A stretch of 15,829 nt of DNA from Bacteroidales bacterium (GCA_003531155.1 DQHR01000090.1:1-15829), one strand, 5' to 3'; shown: positions 7,596 through 14,344, counted from the first letter of the stretch. Program-made: numbers and translations. Notes: a model not told the origin generated them from the sequence alone.

Positions 7596-7970
7596 ATGAA
7601 TAAAATATTAATGGCTCTAATTATGTTATTTGCAATTAAATCTTACTCACAGGATTTTACACTTGCAGATTCTTTGCTCAATATTTATAGCAATGAAGCC
7701 TTACCTTTTTTCGTTAAGTTGTCAAAGAAAAACCTACCCGATATTAAAGACAAAGAGACTAATGCACTGGTTGAATCAAAGTATGCAGTTTTAAAGGTAA
7801 ACTTGCTTGTTATTAAAAAGCAAATTAAAGAAGCAATAGTTAAATCTGATAAGATAAAACTTGAAAAACAAGATCTTATAAAATTAATTGATTTAGAATA
7901 TCAGAAATACTACCCTGAACTTCCAAAAGAATTCTGGAATAAAGTTTTAGAGAAAACTAAAGATCTTTGA
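7596..7970 (+). CDS. Small exported protein of unknown function
   Basis: The ATG at 7596 is preferred over one 54 nt upstream at 7542. It yields a clean signal peptide, MNKILMALIMLFAIKSYS followed by QDF, and removes an overlap with the lipoprotein gene. The protein has 124 residues; the mature part of about 106 residues is highly charged, Lys-rich and predicted mostly helical (for example VESKYAVLKVNLLVIKKQIKEA), with no cysteine. No family is recognised. Placement 17 nt after the lipoprotein stop suggests the two are made together and act in the same envelope compartment. Downstream lies repeat copy B. Confidence 0.75.
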   Translation: MNKILMALIMLFAIKSYSQDFTLADSLLNIYSNEALPFFVKLSKKNLPDIKDKETNALVESKYAVLKVNLLVIKKQIKEAIVKSDKIKLEKQDLIKLIDLEYQKYYPELPKEFWNKVLEKTKDL

Positions 7971-8130
7971 GTTAGGAAAATGGTTTAAAAGTCGAAGAGC
8001 CCCGTTAAACCCATTTCTCGGCGAAATATAGCGAAGCGTAACTTCGCCAAAGTTAAACAGCGGTTTCTGATCGCACAAATTCAATTAAACAAACCCCCGC
8101 CGCACGTGATGCTGTGTGTTACTTGTAAAT

Positions 8131-8418
8131 AAACCCTTGCGCCGAAAGGGAATATGCACTCTAAATCTGGAAACACTACATTTTTCTAACACAGAGTTCC
8201 ACAGAGAAAACAGGAGGTGAAACCCACCTCAGCACCCTTTTTTTTGACTGTTCTGAAATTTTTCTAACACAGAGTTCCACAGAGAAAACAGGAGGTGAAA
8301 CCCACCTCAGCACCCTGTTATAGCCCTCTTTAGGGGGTTGGGGGTAAATGCCCCCCACTGTTGAACTTGTTAACATATCTACTTATCAACTTAACATGTA
8401 ACCACAGCCGAACGAGGG
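8131..8418 (+). repeat. Dispersed modular repeat, copy B, with internal duplication
   Basis: Modules in order are: AAACCCTTGCGCCGAAAGG at 8131-8149; TCTAAATCTGG; two identical 58-bp units at 8181-8238 and 8259-8316, each starting TTTTTCTAACACAGAGTTCC and carrying a GAGGTG-AAACC-CACCTC hairpin; a CCCT/TAGGGGG stretch at 8324-8337 with GGGGGTAAATG; an ACTTATCAACTTAACATG stretch near 8381-8398; and CAGCCGAACGAGGG at 8404-8417. The two 58-bp units are separated by 20 nt and must be recent or maintained. The stretch 7971-8130 before it has only a GCGAAG/CTTCGC hairpin near 8032-8048. A minus frame here (8176-8376) is an artefact of the duplication. Confidence 0.8.
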
Positions 8419-8485
8419 TATTTTAATTGAACAAACGCCTATATTGTATGTTGAGGTTTAATAACAATCTTAAATCGGTAGAGCC

Positions 8486-8740
8486 ATGAAAAAAATAAAA
8501 ATTTCAAAAAGCCAGCGATACACCTTTGCTATATTGTTATTAGTTGCTTTTGGTGTAATAATCGGTTACAATATGTTATCCAATAACCAAGGAACCAACG
8601 ATACTTTGGCTAAAAAAAGAGGGGAGACCCATACAGTAACCGAGCCTATTTTTAACTCATTGAATTATCCTGCTGCTAATACGAGGGCTAAAATTTTGAT
8701 ACCCCTAACACCTGTAATTGAGACTTCTAATGGATGCTAA
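8486..8740 (+). CDS. Small single-pass membrane protein of unknown function
   Basis: This 84-residue protein has a basic N-terminus (MKKIKISKSQRY), one hydrophobic segment at about 14-32 (FAILLLVAFGVIIGYNMLS) and a polar tail of about 50 residues ending in SNGC. It probably sits in the inner membrane with the tail outside, by the positive-inside rule, or it may be an exported protein with an uncleaved anchor. No family is recognised. GGTAGAG lies a few bases before the ATG, a weak ribosome-binding-like stretch. It is flanked on both sides by dispersed repeats and followed within 20 nt by a good terminator, so it is probably a one-gene unit. Confidence 0.6.
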   Translation: MKKIKISKSQRYTFAILLLVAFGVIIGYNMLSNNQGTNDTLAKKRGETHTVTEPIFNSLNYPAANTRAKILIPLTPVIETSNGC

Positions 8741-8758
8741 GAAAATTTAGTTTTGCTA

Positions 8759-8809
8759 AGGTGAGGCTCACGATGATACTCGGGACAAATTGTGCCTCAT
8801 CTTTTTTTT
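8759..8809 (+). terminator. Terminator hairpin after the small membrane protein gene
   Basis: AGGTGAGGC (8759-8767) pairs with GCCTCATCT (8794-8802), 9 bp with one G-T wobble, and is followed by an unbroken T run to 8809. The loop is longer (26 nt) than in the sibling hairpin at 6795. It closes the plus-strand gene ending at 8740 and belongs to the repeat family. Confidence 0.65.
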
Positions 8810-8967
8810 CATTCTTGCAGGCTCCAGCCTGCAGCTATGAGCTGACTGAGGTAGAACCGAAACCGCAAAGAAAGACCCTCTTGCACTTATCATCTTGTTA
8901 ACTTAAAAAAACCGCTCCCTTCGTTCGGTTAACAACAACGAAGTCGCAGACTTCGCCGAGCGGGGGA
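8759..8967 (+). repeat. Dispersed modular repeat, copy D, with nested hairpins
   Basis: Modules are: the GTGAGGC/GCCTCAT hairpin; TGCAGGCT-CC-AGCCTGCA at 8816-8833, a perfect 8-bp inverted pair; and the 28-bp CCTCTTGCACTTATC...GTTAACTT at 8877-8904, identical to 3348-3375. After these comes a structured segment. CCGCTC (8912-8917) pairs with GAGCGG (8958-8963). Inside this stem, CTTCGTT (8919-8925) pairs with AACGAAG (8937-8943), or alternatively CGAAGTC (8939-8945) pairs with GACTTCG (8949-8955). The usual CCGAACGAGGG end is replaced by CCGAGCGGGGG. Confidence 0.7.
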
Positions 8968-8981
8968 AATATGAAAACACT

Positions 8982-9539
8982 CTATAAAATTTCTTCAAAT
9001 CTTTCTTTGTAAAATTTAAAACTAATTCTAGCATCATCTTCATTAGTACAAATTATATTTTTCATTATTTGCCAGTACTTAACAAAAACAATTACATAAT
9101 AGTTTCTGTAATAATAGGTTGTTAATATATGTAATGGATTATTATTAATTAATACCGTTTCAATGACTTCTATATTATCTTTTTTTTCTTTTATAAGTTC
9201 AAAAAGTAATTCAATTCTTTCTTGGTGATAGTTAACTTCATAATTACCATTATAATCAATAATTTCATTTATGAGTATTAATATTTTATCTTTTAAATTG
9301 TCCTTATCATCATAATACTTATCATAAATGTTGAATAAATTACTAAAATCGTAATCTGTTTTGACTTTTCTTAAATTATTAATTATTGTTTTATGATCTT
9401 CTTTTAAAATGTTGGTTTTTATGAGCATTTCAATTGCATTTTTTCTAATATCAAGTAACTGGTTTTCATCATTGATTCTACCATTACTAGCATTTTTAAG
9501 TTTAAAGTAAAACGTTTCATTCAATTCAACTTCTTTCAT
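8982..9539 (-). CDS. Unrecognised helical protein downstream of the nuclease gene
   Basis: This 185-residue protein is strongly charged and predicted mostly helical, with no signal peptide. The one hydrophobic run, near residues 144-158 (YYYRNYYVIVFVKYW), is rich in Tyr and is more likely a buried helix than a membrane span. Composition is very rich in Lys, Ile, Asn and Asp, reflecting the low GC of this stretch, lower than the neighbouring nurA. No domain is recognised. It lies on the same strand as the methyltransferase-herA-nurA genes but 65 nt after nurA, with a fragment of the dispersed repeat end module (CAGCCGAAC, about 9588-9596) in between. It may be a fourth member of the module or an independent insertion. 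TAAATTTA, a near match to a -7 box, is just upstream, so it may have its own promoter. Confidence 0.65.
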   Translation of the reverse strand: MKEVELNETFYFKLKNASNGRINDENQLLDIRKNAIEMLIKTNILKEDHKTIINNLRKVKTDYDFSNLFNIYDKYYDDKDNLKDKILILINEIIDYNGNYEVNYHQERIELLFELIKEKKDNIEVIETVLINNNPLHILTTYYYRNYYVIVFVKYWQIMKNIICTNEDDARISFKFYKERFEEIL

Positions 9540-9604
9540 ATCTTATAAATTTAGTTATCCTGTATGATTAATAATTCATTTAACTTCAGCCGAACTAGAT
9601 TGAG

Positions 9605-10945
9605 TCAATGTTTTGATTTTACGGCATCTGCAAAAAGTTCTAAAGTTTTTGCAGAAGGATAAGTTGAAAGTGATGCAATTTTGTTAGCAAGTTCAATCGG
9701 CAAAAGTGCACCCTCAAATTTATTGCTTAGAATTTTTGGTAATGTAGCAACAATGTTTCTGAAGTTTATTAAATGATCTTGTGAAGGATTTATCACAAAT
9801 TCACCTCTTTGTCCAGTCGGAATATTTAAAACCATTTTGTGATAATCATTCATTTTTATAAAAATTTTTGCGCCATAGTTTGTATCAGCACCATAAATAC
9901 CAGTTGTATTATTATGCTTAATTTGCTCTTGAATATATTTATTATCAGGGATGAAAAAGGTACCAATAGGAGCTGAGTTACCAATCAATTGCAAGTGGTC
10001 ATAAAATTGACCTGTTTTTTCTTGACCTATAAGTGCTACTTCAATATTTAACGATTTTGCATAATCAAAAAAACGTCTAATAGGAGCAGAAAGTTTTGCA
10101 AGTGTTGCACGTAAAGAAAGCGGACCATCCTTTACAAAAAGGCAATTTTTCAAAACCTCTCTATTTGTTTCCCAAAAATAACGAATAGGTGTAAATATCA
10201 TTAATGTTTCACTAATCCCCATATAATCTGATGCAACTTGATTGGGAGCAAAGTCATCAGTCATGCTTTGATGTAAACCAAACATATCAGTAATAAAAAT
10301 TTCACCATTACATTCAGGACATTTCCCAGATTCTTTATCAAATGGTAATGTTGCAACATTTTTTTCACAATGTGGACATCCAAAATGTTCAAGTTCTTGC
10401 TTAGGCTTTTCAAGCCATTTTTCAAATGCAATCCATTTCAATGTTTCCATCATTGCTCCTTCAAGAGAATTATTTAAGCCTTTATCTTTAACTGATTCAA
10501 ACATTATTTCACGAATTGCGTCGAAATTTGTTTTATTCTCAATAGAAACATTTCTCAATGGAAACGCAGTTGAATGATATAGTGCAGACTCTTTCATTAA
10601 GTCGCGAAGAACAAACGGGTTTGGGGTGTCTTTATCTATTTTTGAAATTGCATATTGATCTACCCTTAATAATGCAGATTTTACAAATGCGATTGCCTTG
10701 AATGGTGGATTAGGATTCTCAATAATCTGAATTGAGCCATCTGTTGAAAAAATTATTTTTAATTCCTTTCCATCAGTCGGAAGTTTTTCCCATTTTGAAA
10801 CACTTCCAATATGATCAATAAATTCAGGGTCATTAAAACTTTTACAAAGTTTATGGACAAGTTCACTTTGAATAACTTCCAGATGACCTAATTTACTTGC
10901 TCTTTCTGGAGGGAGTCTATTTCCTTTTCCTTGTTGGTATGGCAT
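9605..10945 (-). CDS. nurA: NurA-type nuclease with inserted zinc ribbon
   Basis: This 446-residue predicted DNA nuclease belongs to the NurA family, whose archaeal members are Mn-dependent nucleases that work inside a complex with the HerA hexamer. The N-terminal catalytic motif is FSTDGSIQ (Asp69, DGS at 69-71). A second acidic motif, FVKDGPLSL, has Asp273 at 270-278, followed by VALIGQEKTGQ at 303-313 and a C-terminal strand DTNYGAKIFIKM at 354-365, matching the order of acidic and lysine motifs in the family. Between the first and second motifs lies a four-cysteine zinc ribbon, CPHC (190-193) and CPEC (209-212), not present in classical archaeal NurA. The start codon overlaps the herA stop by one base (TAATG at 10943-10947), so the two are translationally coupled. 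The family call rests on motifs and on the herA neighbour. The natural substrate is unknown. Confidence 0.82.
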   Translation of the reverse strand: MPYQQGKGNRLPPERASKLGHLEVIQSELVHKLCKSFNDPEFIDHIGSVSKWEKLPTDGKELKIIFSTDGSIQIIENPNPPFKAIAFVKSALLRVDQYAISKIDKDTPNPFVLRDLMKESALYHSTAFPLRNVSIENKTNFDAIREIMFESVKDKGLNNSLEGAMMETLKWIAFEKWLEKPKQELEHFGCPHCEKNVATLPFDKESGKCPECNGEIFITDMFGLHQSMTDDFAPNQVASDYMGISETLMIFTPIRYFWETNREVLKNCLFVKDGPLSLRATLAKLSAPIRRFFDYAKSLNIEVALIGQEKTGQFYDHLQLIGNSAPIGTFFIPDNKYIQEQIKHNNTTGIYGADTNYGAKIFIKMNDYHKMVLNIPTGQRGEFVINPSQDHLINFRNIVATLPKILSNKFEGALLPIELANKIASLSTYPSAKTLELFADAVKSKH

Positions 10946-12960
10946 TATTTTACTCTTGTTGTTGGTGAAAATCTATTTGCTTGCATTGATACAACAAACC
11001 TATGTGAGCGAGTCAGCATTCTCATATAACCAGGTGTTTTTGCTTGTAAAATATCATTCTTAATACTTTCGTATGCAATATTTACTTTAGCGAGTTTATT
11101 TGTATCATCTTGTGAGGCTAAATGAGCAATAAAAAAGTTCTCAGTTTGAGCGAGTAAGTCGGAATTGACCGTTGATGGTGATTGAGTTGAATAAACCATT
11201 CCTATATGATATTTTGCTCCTTCTTTAGCAAATCTTCTATAAATTCTTGTTTCATCACTATTGTCATTATATCCAAAAAGATTGTGAGCCTCCTCAAAAT
11301 ATAATTGTATATAGTGGTTTCCAAGATTATTATTTGTGAACTTGTCCGTTTGGTGATAGAAAACTGATTCTGATAGTTGTCTGGCAAAATAACTCATTAG
11401 AATCTCATCGGCATTTCCTAAATCAAGGATTACAACTTGCCCTTGGTCCAAAAGATGCAAAATGTTAGTCATGTAATCTCCTGCTTGTTGGTCGTGATAG
11501 GTTCTATAACGTAATAAAATAGAGAACCCACTCCTGCCTGGATTAGGCTCAAGCATTTCTAAAAGTGCATTATCTTCTTGGTCAAAAATAGGATTACCAC
11601 TTCCTGACCTTAAATTTTGATCATTTGGATTAGCTTTTTTAAATCTGTGGATTACTTCCAATTCAGTTTGTAGGGTATCAAGTGAATTGGGGGTTTGTGG
11701 TACTTGTAATTGAAATGCTGAATATGCTGCGTTTCTAAGCGCATCAGAGAAACCAGGATTGAAACCACGTATGCTTCCTGCGCTTGGAATGGTGTTTCTC
11801 ACATTATTCTCGTCACACCCAAATTGACATTTGTGAAGTAGAGCAAAAAAGAATTGTATTTTTCTTACTGCTCTTATTTTTTCATTCATTCTGTTATTTG
11901 GGATTGCATTGACTTCTGTAAAATCAGGAATATCAACAGAAATAAAAGCATCAACATAATCTGAACCACTTCTTCCTGATTGTCGGATAAGTGTATTTAA
12001 AACTTGTTTTGATGAATATGGCGTATGATAGAAATTAAGTTTAAGAGGCTGTGATGGTGTATTTGTTTTAGGAGTCAATGCGTATACAGTACATCTATCA
12101 GGATAAGCACCTCTTATTGAAAGATTGTCATCTTGTGGATTATCATTTGCGTATTCACCATTAATGTCAAAAATTAACTGGCCTACATTTTTACTTTCTT
12201 TTGTAGTTTCAAGCAAACTTTGCACTATAAGTTTTACAACATTACTTTTCCCTAGACGTGTTTTCCCGAACATAGCTGTTCTAGAACCTTTAAAATCATT
12301 AGTTGATAGAAAGATGTCAACATCTGGCATTTTTTTATTAGGTAGTGGTAGTCTGCATTCTGTTAAACGAAGTTTTCCAATTGCAAACCTGTTTGTTTGA
12401 GGTACTGTTGCATTATTAACTAAATAAAGAAGGGCATCATCTGGAGAGAATATTTTATACTTATGAGCACTTACATAATTATTCAAGTCACCTGAAAACT
12501 CTATAGTATCTGTTTGCGAAGGATGGGGATAGAACATACCCAGAACATTTGTTTTTAAGGCACCCCATTGTAACTCACTTTGTGTAAAAATATCTAACTC
12601 TGGCATTGATTTCTTTTGAAGTTCAAAATAAGTCTGTTGAACTTCCTTAGTTAGAGGAGTTGGTGCAGAATCTAAAACCCGGAGCAAAGTAAAATGAGGT
12701 GGTATACTCGTCCCATTTTGATCGAATGAATCAGGGACCATTATTAACAATGAATTCCTTGGAATGCCACCAACATTAACCTTAAATGGGTCACATGTAA
12801 TAATTGTAATTTCATCGTAGCTGATTTCCAGTACATAGCCAACAAACCGACTATCATTATATCGTCTAGCTTTTTCAATACTTTCTTCGTTGTTTAAAAA
12901 ATCAGATAAAACACGTAGTGGGTGATTTTGATTTGCGGCATTTTCAAGGAATTGTCTCAT
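10945..12960 (-). CDS. herA: HerA-type ATPase / DNA translocase
   Basis: This 671-residue ATPase belongs to the HerA/FtsK superfamily. The N-terminal part (about 35-100) fits the HerA beta-barrel (FVGYVLEIS, IPRNSLLIMVPDS). The ATPase core has Walker A GKTRLGKSNVVK at 232-243, the HerA-typical FDINGEY at 264-270, Walker B-like ILDLGNAD at 511-518 with the acidic IQLYFEEAHNLFG at 551-563 (Glu556/Glu557), and the sensor region EGAKYHIGMVYSTQSPSTV at 580-598. These are the marks of hexameric pumps that move along duplex DNA. The 270-500 segment is long compared with archaeal HerA (about 500 residues total) and may carry an added helical insert. The gene starts 3 nt after the methyltransferase stop and overlaps nurA by 1 nt. 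A role with NurA is expected from family knowledge; the role of the complex here (defence or repair) is inference. Confidence 0.9.
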   Translation of the reverse strand: MRQFLENAANQNHPLRVLSDFLNNEESIEKARRYNDSRFVGYVLEISYDEITIITCDPFKVNVGGIPRNSLLIMVPDSFDQNGTSIPPHFTLLRVLDSAPTPLTKEVQQTYFELQKKSMPELDIFTQSELQWGALKTNVLGMFYPHPSQTDTIEFSGDLNNYVSAHKYKIFSPDDALLYLVNNATVPQTNRFAIGKLRLTECRLPLPNKKMPDVDIFLSTNDFKGSRTAMFGKTRLGKSNVVKLIVQSLLETTKESKNVGQLIFDINGEYANDNPQDDNLSIRGAYPDRCTVYALTPKTNTPSQPLKLNFYHTPYSSKQVLNTLIRQSGRSGSDYVDAFISVDIPDFTEVNAIPNNRMNEKIRAVRKIQFFFALLHKCQFGCDENNVRNTIPSAGSIRGFNPGFSDALRNAAYSAFQLQVPQTPNSLDTLQTELEVIHRFKKANPNDQNLRSGSGNPIFDQEDNALLEMLEPNPGRSGFSILLRYRTYHDQQAGDYMTNILHLLDQGQVVILDLGNADEILMSYFARQLSESVFYHQTDKFTNNNLGNHYIQLYFEEAHNLFGYNDNSDETRIYRRFAKEGAKYHIGMVYSTQSPSTVNSDLLAQTENFFIAHLASQDDTNKLAKVNIAYESIKNDILQAKTPGYMRMLTRSHRFVVSMQANRFSPTTRVK

Positions 12961-12963
12961 TTT

Positions 12964-13764
12964 TTAATAATTAGTGATTAATACCTCATTAGACTTTTTT
13001 GTTTGAATACCCGGTTTGTCACTTGTGCAAAGGGGTATTAATTTAACATTATAATCTTTGTATAAATCAATAATATCCTTGTGCGAAGAATTTGTCATTG
13101 CCCATCGAATATTTTTAGATTTTGGTAAACTTTTTAAAGTTTCAGATAATCGAACTTGTTCTTTAAAAAGAAACTTACCACTACTATAATGTAATTCATA
13201 TAAATCCTTTTCTCCAGGTTTATATGGTGGATCTAAAAAAATAAAATCATTTTTGGACGCGCCTAAAATAACTTTCTCAAAGTCATTTTGCATTATTTCT
13301 GCTTTACGAAAAATGTGAGAAAGTTCAATTATGTTTTGGTGTGTTATTACCCATCTTCTTTCTTCTCCTCCATAACCTACATTGAAATTTCCATTGTTAT
13401 TATGTCGCCACATTCCTTTAAAACAAGTCCGGTTTAAATATAATGTCCTTGCAGCTCTATAATGAAGAGGTTTTTCTTCATAATTATTATCCCTTATTTC
13501 ATAGTAGCCTAACTTACCAGAAGGAAAAGATTCAAAAGTCTCCCAAACTTTATGGGGATAAAGTTTAATCCCTTTATATAAACTTATTAATTCTTTGTTT
13601 AAATCTGATATTATTGCTTTGTTAGGATTCATATAAAAAAATATTGATCCTCCACCTACAAAAGGCTCAATATATGTGCCTTTAATTTCTTCCTTGTTTG
13701 GTAAATGATTTACCAAATAAGAAAGCATTTTTGTTTTTCCACCAGGATATCTTAAAAACTTCAT
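12964..13764 (-). CDS. N6-adenine DNA methyltransferase, D12/Dam class
   Basis: This 266-residue methyltransferase transfers a methyl group from S-adenosylmethionine to adenine N6 in DNA. Motif X, LRYPGGKTK, is at 4-12; motif I, EPFVGGGSIFF, at 33-43; and the catalytic motif IV, FIFLDPPY, at 174-181. NRTCFKGMWRHNNNGNFNVGYGG (111-133) matches the region of Dam-like enzymes that contacts the target, where the usual FNVPYG is FNVGYG. Length and motif order are complete for the alpha (Dam, EcoRV, DpnM) class. The target sequence cannot be read from the protein; GATC is possible but unproven. It is the first gene of the herA-nurA module, so its likely job is to mark host DNA for that system. A lone regulatory methylase is the alternative, disfavoured by the 3-nt spacing to herA. 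Confidence 0.93.
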   Translation of the reverse strand: MKFLRYPGGKTKMLSYLVNHLPNKEEIKGTYIEPFVGGGSIFFYMNPNKAIISDLNKELISLYKGIKLYPHKVWETFESFPSGKLGYYEIRDNNYEEKPLHYRAARTLYLNRTCFKGMWRHNNNGNFNVGYGGEERRWVITHQNIIELSHIFRKAEIMQNDFEKVILGASKNDFIFLDPPYKPGEKDLYELHYSSGKFLFKEQVRLSETLKSLPKSKNIRWAMTNSSHKDIIDLYKDYNVKLIPLCTSDKPGIQTKKSNEVLITNY

Positions 13765-13781
13765 AATTTTATTTATCTGTT

Positions 13782-13789
13782 CAAATATA
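13782..13789 (-). promoter_or_regulatory. Candidate -7 box of the methyltransferase-herA-nurA operon
   Basis: On the minus strand the sequence reads TATATTTG, a perfect match to the Bacteroidota -7 consensus TAnnTTTG, ending 17 nt before the ATG at 13764. No good TTTG lies at the usual 19-21 nt further upstream. The implied leader is very short, about 10 nt. Confidence 0.45.
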
Positions 13790-14016
13790 ATTAAATCAAA
13801 AGAAAATAGTATTTATTAATTTAAGATATCAATGGAGTTCAAGTTTTATTAGTTCTTAGACTCAATTTTATTATTTTTTTAACTCATAAAAAAAGATTTG
13901 ACTGTTTGTTATTTGTTTAATTTGAACCCCTCCATTTTTGTTACCTAAAGGTATGGTTTATTGTTTAACATTAACCCCACAAAACTTTATGTTTATCAAC
14001 ATTAAATCAAGAATAT

Positions 14017-14030
14017 CAGCTATATAGCTG
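14017..14030. other. Perfect 14-bp palindrome in the gap before the mraZ promoter
   Basis: CAGCTATATAGCTG is self-complementary over 14 bp. It lies between two oppositely directed C/G-run segments, AACCCCA near 13974 and TTGGGGTTT near 14038, which can pair with each other. The gap 13790-14160 is otherwise AT-rich and shows no gene, tRNA or clear repeat. It could be a regulatory site or the border of the neighbouring accessory module, but no function is shown. Confidence 0.4.
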
Positions 14031-14160
14031 TTTAATTTTTGGGGTTTACCCTACAACCCTCATCAACAACCACCCTCTTTTTCTGTAGGTCTTAATTCAT
14101 AGGCTTTTTAGAATGCTGTTTTGACTCATTCGTCACTAATCCTCAAAAAGTTATCAACAA

Positions 14161-14200
14161 AGTGGTAAAAAGTGGGAGAATGTGGTTTGAAGTGGGAATT
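14161..14200 (+). promoter_or_regulatory. MraZ operator: four GTGG repeats at 10-bp period
   Basis: Four consecutive 10-nt units read AGTGGTAAAA, AGTGGGAGAA, TGTGGTTTGA and AGTGGGAATT. GTGG[G/T] direct repeats with a 10-bp period are the established binding site of MraZ in front of its own operon, one contact per helical turn. The array lies 201 nt before the mraZ ATG and overlaps the proposed -33 element, as expected for autorepression. Confidence 0.85.
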
Positions 14201-14215
14201 TTATGTATATTTTTA
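14186..14215 (+). promoter_or_regulatory. Candidate promoter of the mraZ (dcw) operon
   Basis: TTTG at 14186-14189 and TATTTTTA at 14208-14215 (7 of 8 to TAnnTTTG by position) are separated by 18 nt, close to the usual 19-21. The TTTG is embedded in the third and fourth MraZ repeats. Transcription would start near 14222, leaving a leader of about 180 nt. Confidence 0.5.
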
Positions 14216-14261
14216 CCTTTTGAAAAGTGGTCGGTTAGGAGTGTGATTCTCAGACCAGTGA

Positions 14262-14344
14262 ATGGAATAATGGAACGATGGAATAATGGGTGTTTGAAGG
14301 TATAGTTGCGTAAGCCCCAACATTCCAGTATTCCAACATTCCAT
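14262..14344 (+). repeat. Long imperfect inverted repeat in the mraZ leader
   Basis: The left arm 14262-14290 and right arm 14316-14344 pair over 29 positions around a 25-nt loop. Paired blocks are ATGGAAT, TGGAA, TGGAAT and TGGG with their exact complements, interrupted at the same places on both sides by 2, 3 and 2 unpaired bases. Each arm is itself a short tandem of TGGAAT-like units. In RNA it would be a long rod-like stem ending 57 nt before the mraZ ATG. It could be a regulatory leader or an intergenic repeat inserted there. Confidence 0.65.

Noticed and set aside
8176..8376. 66-codon minus-strand frame with an internal duplicated peptide
   Set aside because: The peptide duplication is simply the 58-bp DNA duplication read through; there is no sign of a protein.
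8131..8418. CRISPR array
   Set aside because: Only two identical units with a 20-nt spacer that is mostly T and A, within a dispersed repeat; no cas genes are present.
13256..13270. Second metal-regulator box (GCGCCTAAAAT)
   Set aside because: It lies inside the methyltransferase coding sequence, has only one arm and no matching TTAGG arm.
13790..14160. tRNA gene or attachment site beside the defence module
   Set aside because: No cloverleaf, conserved T-loop or direct repeats framing the module could be found by eye.
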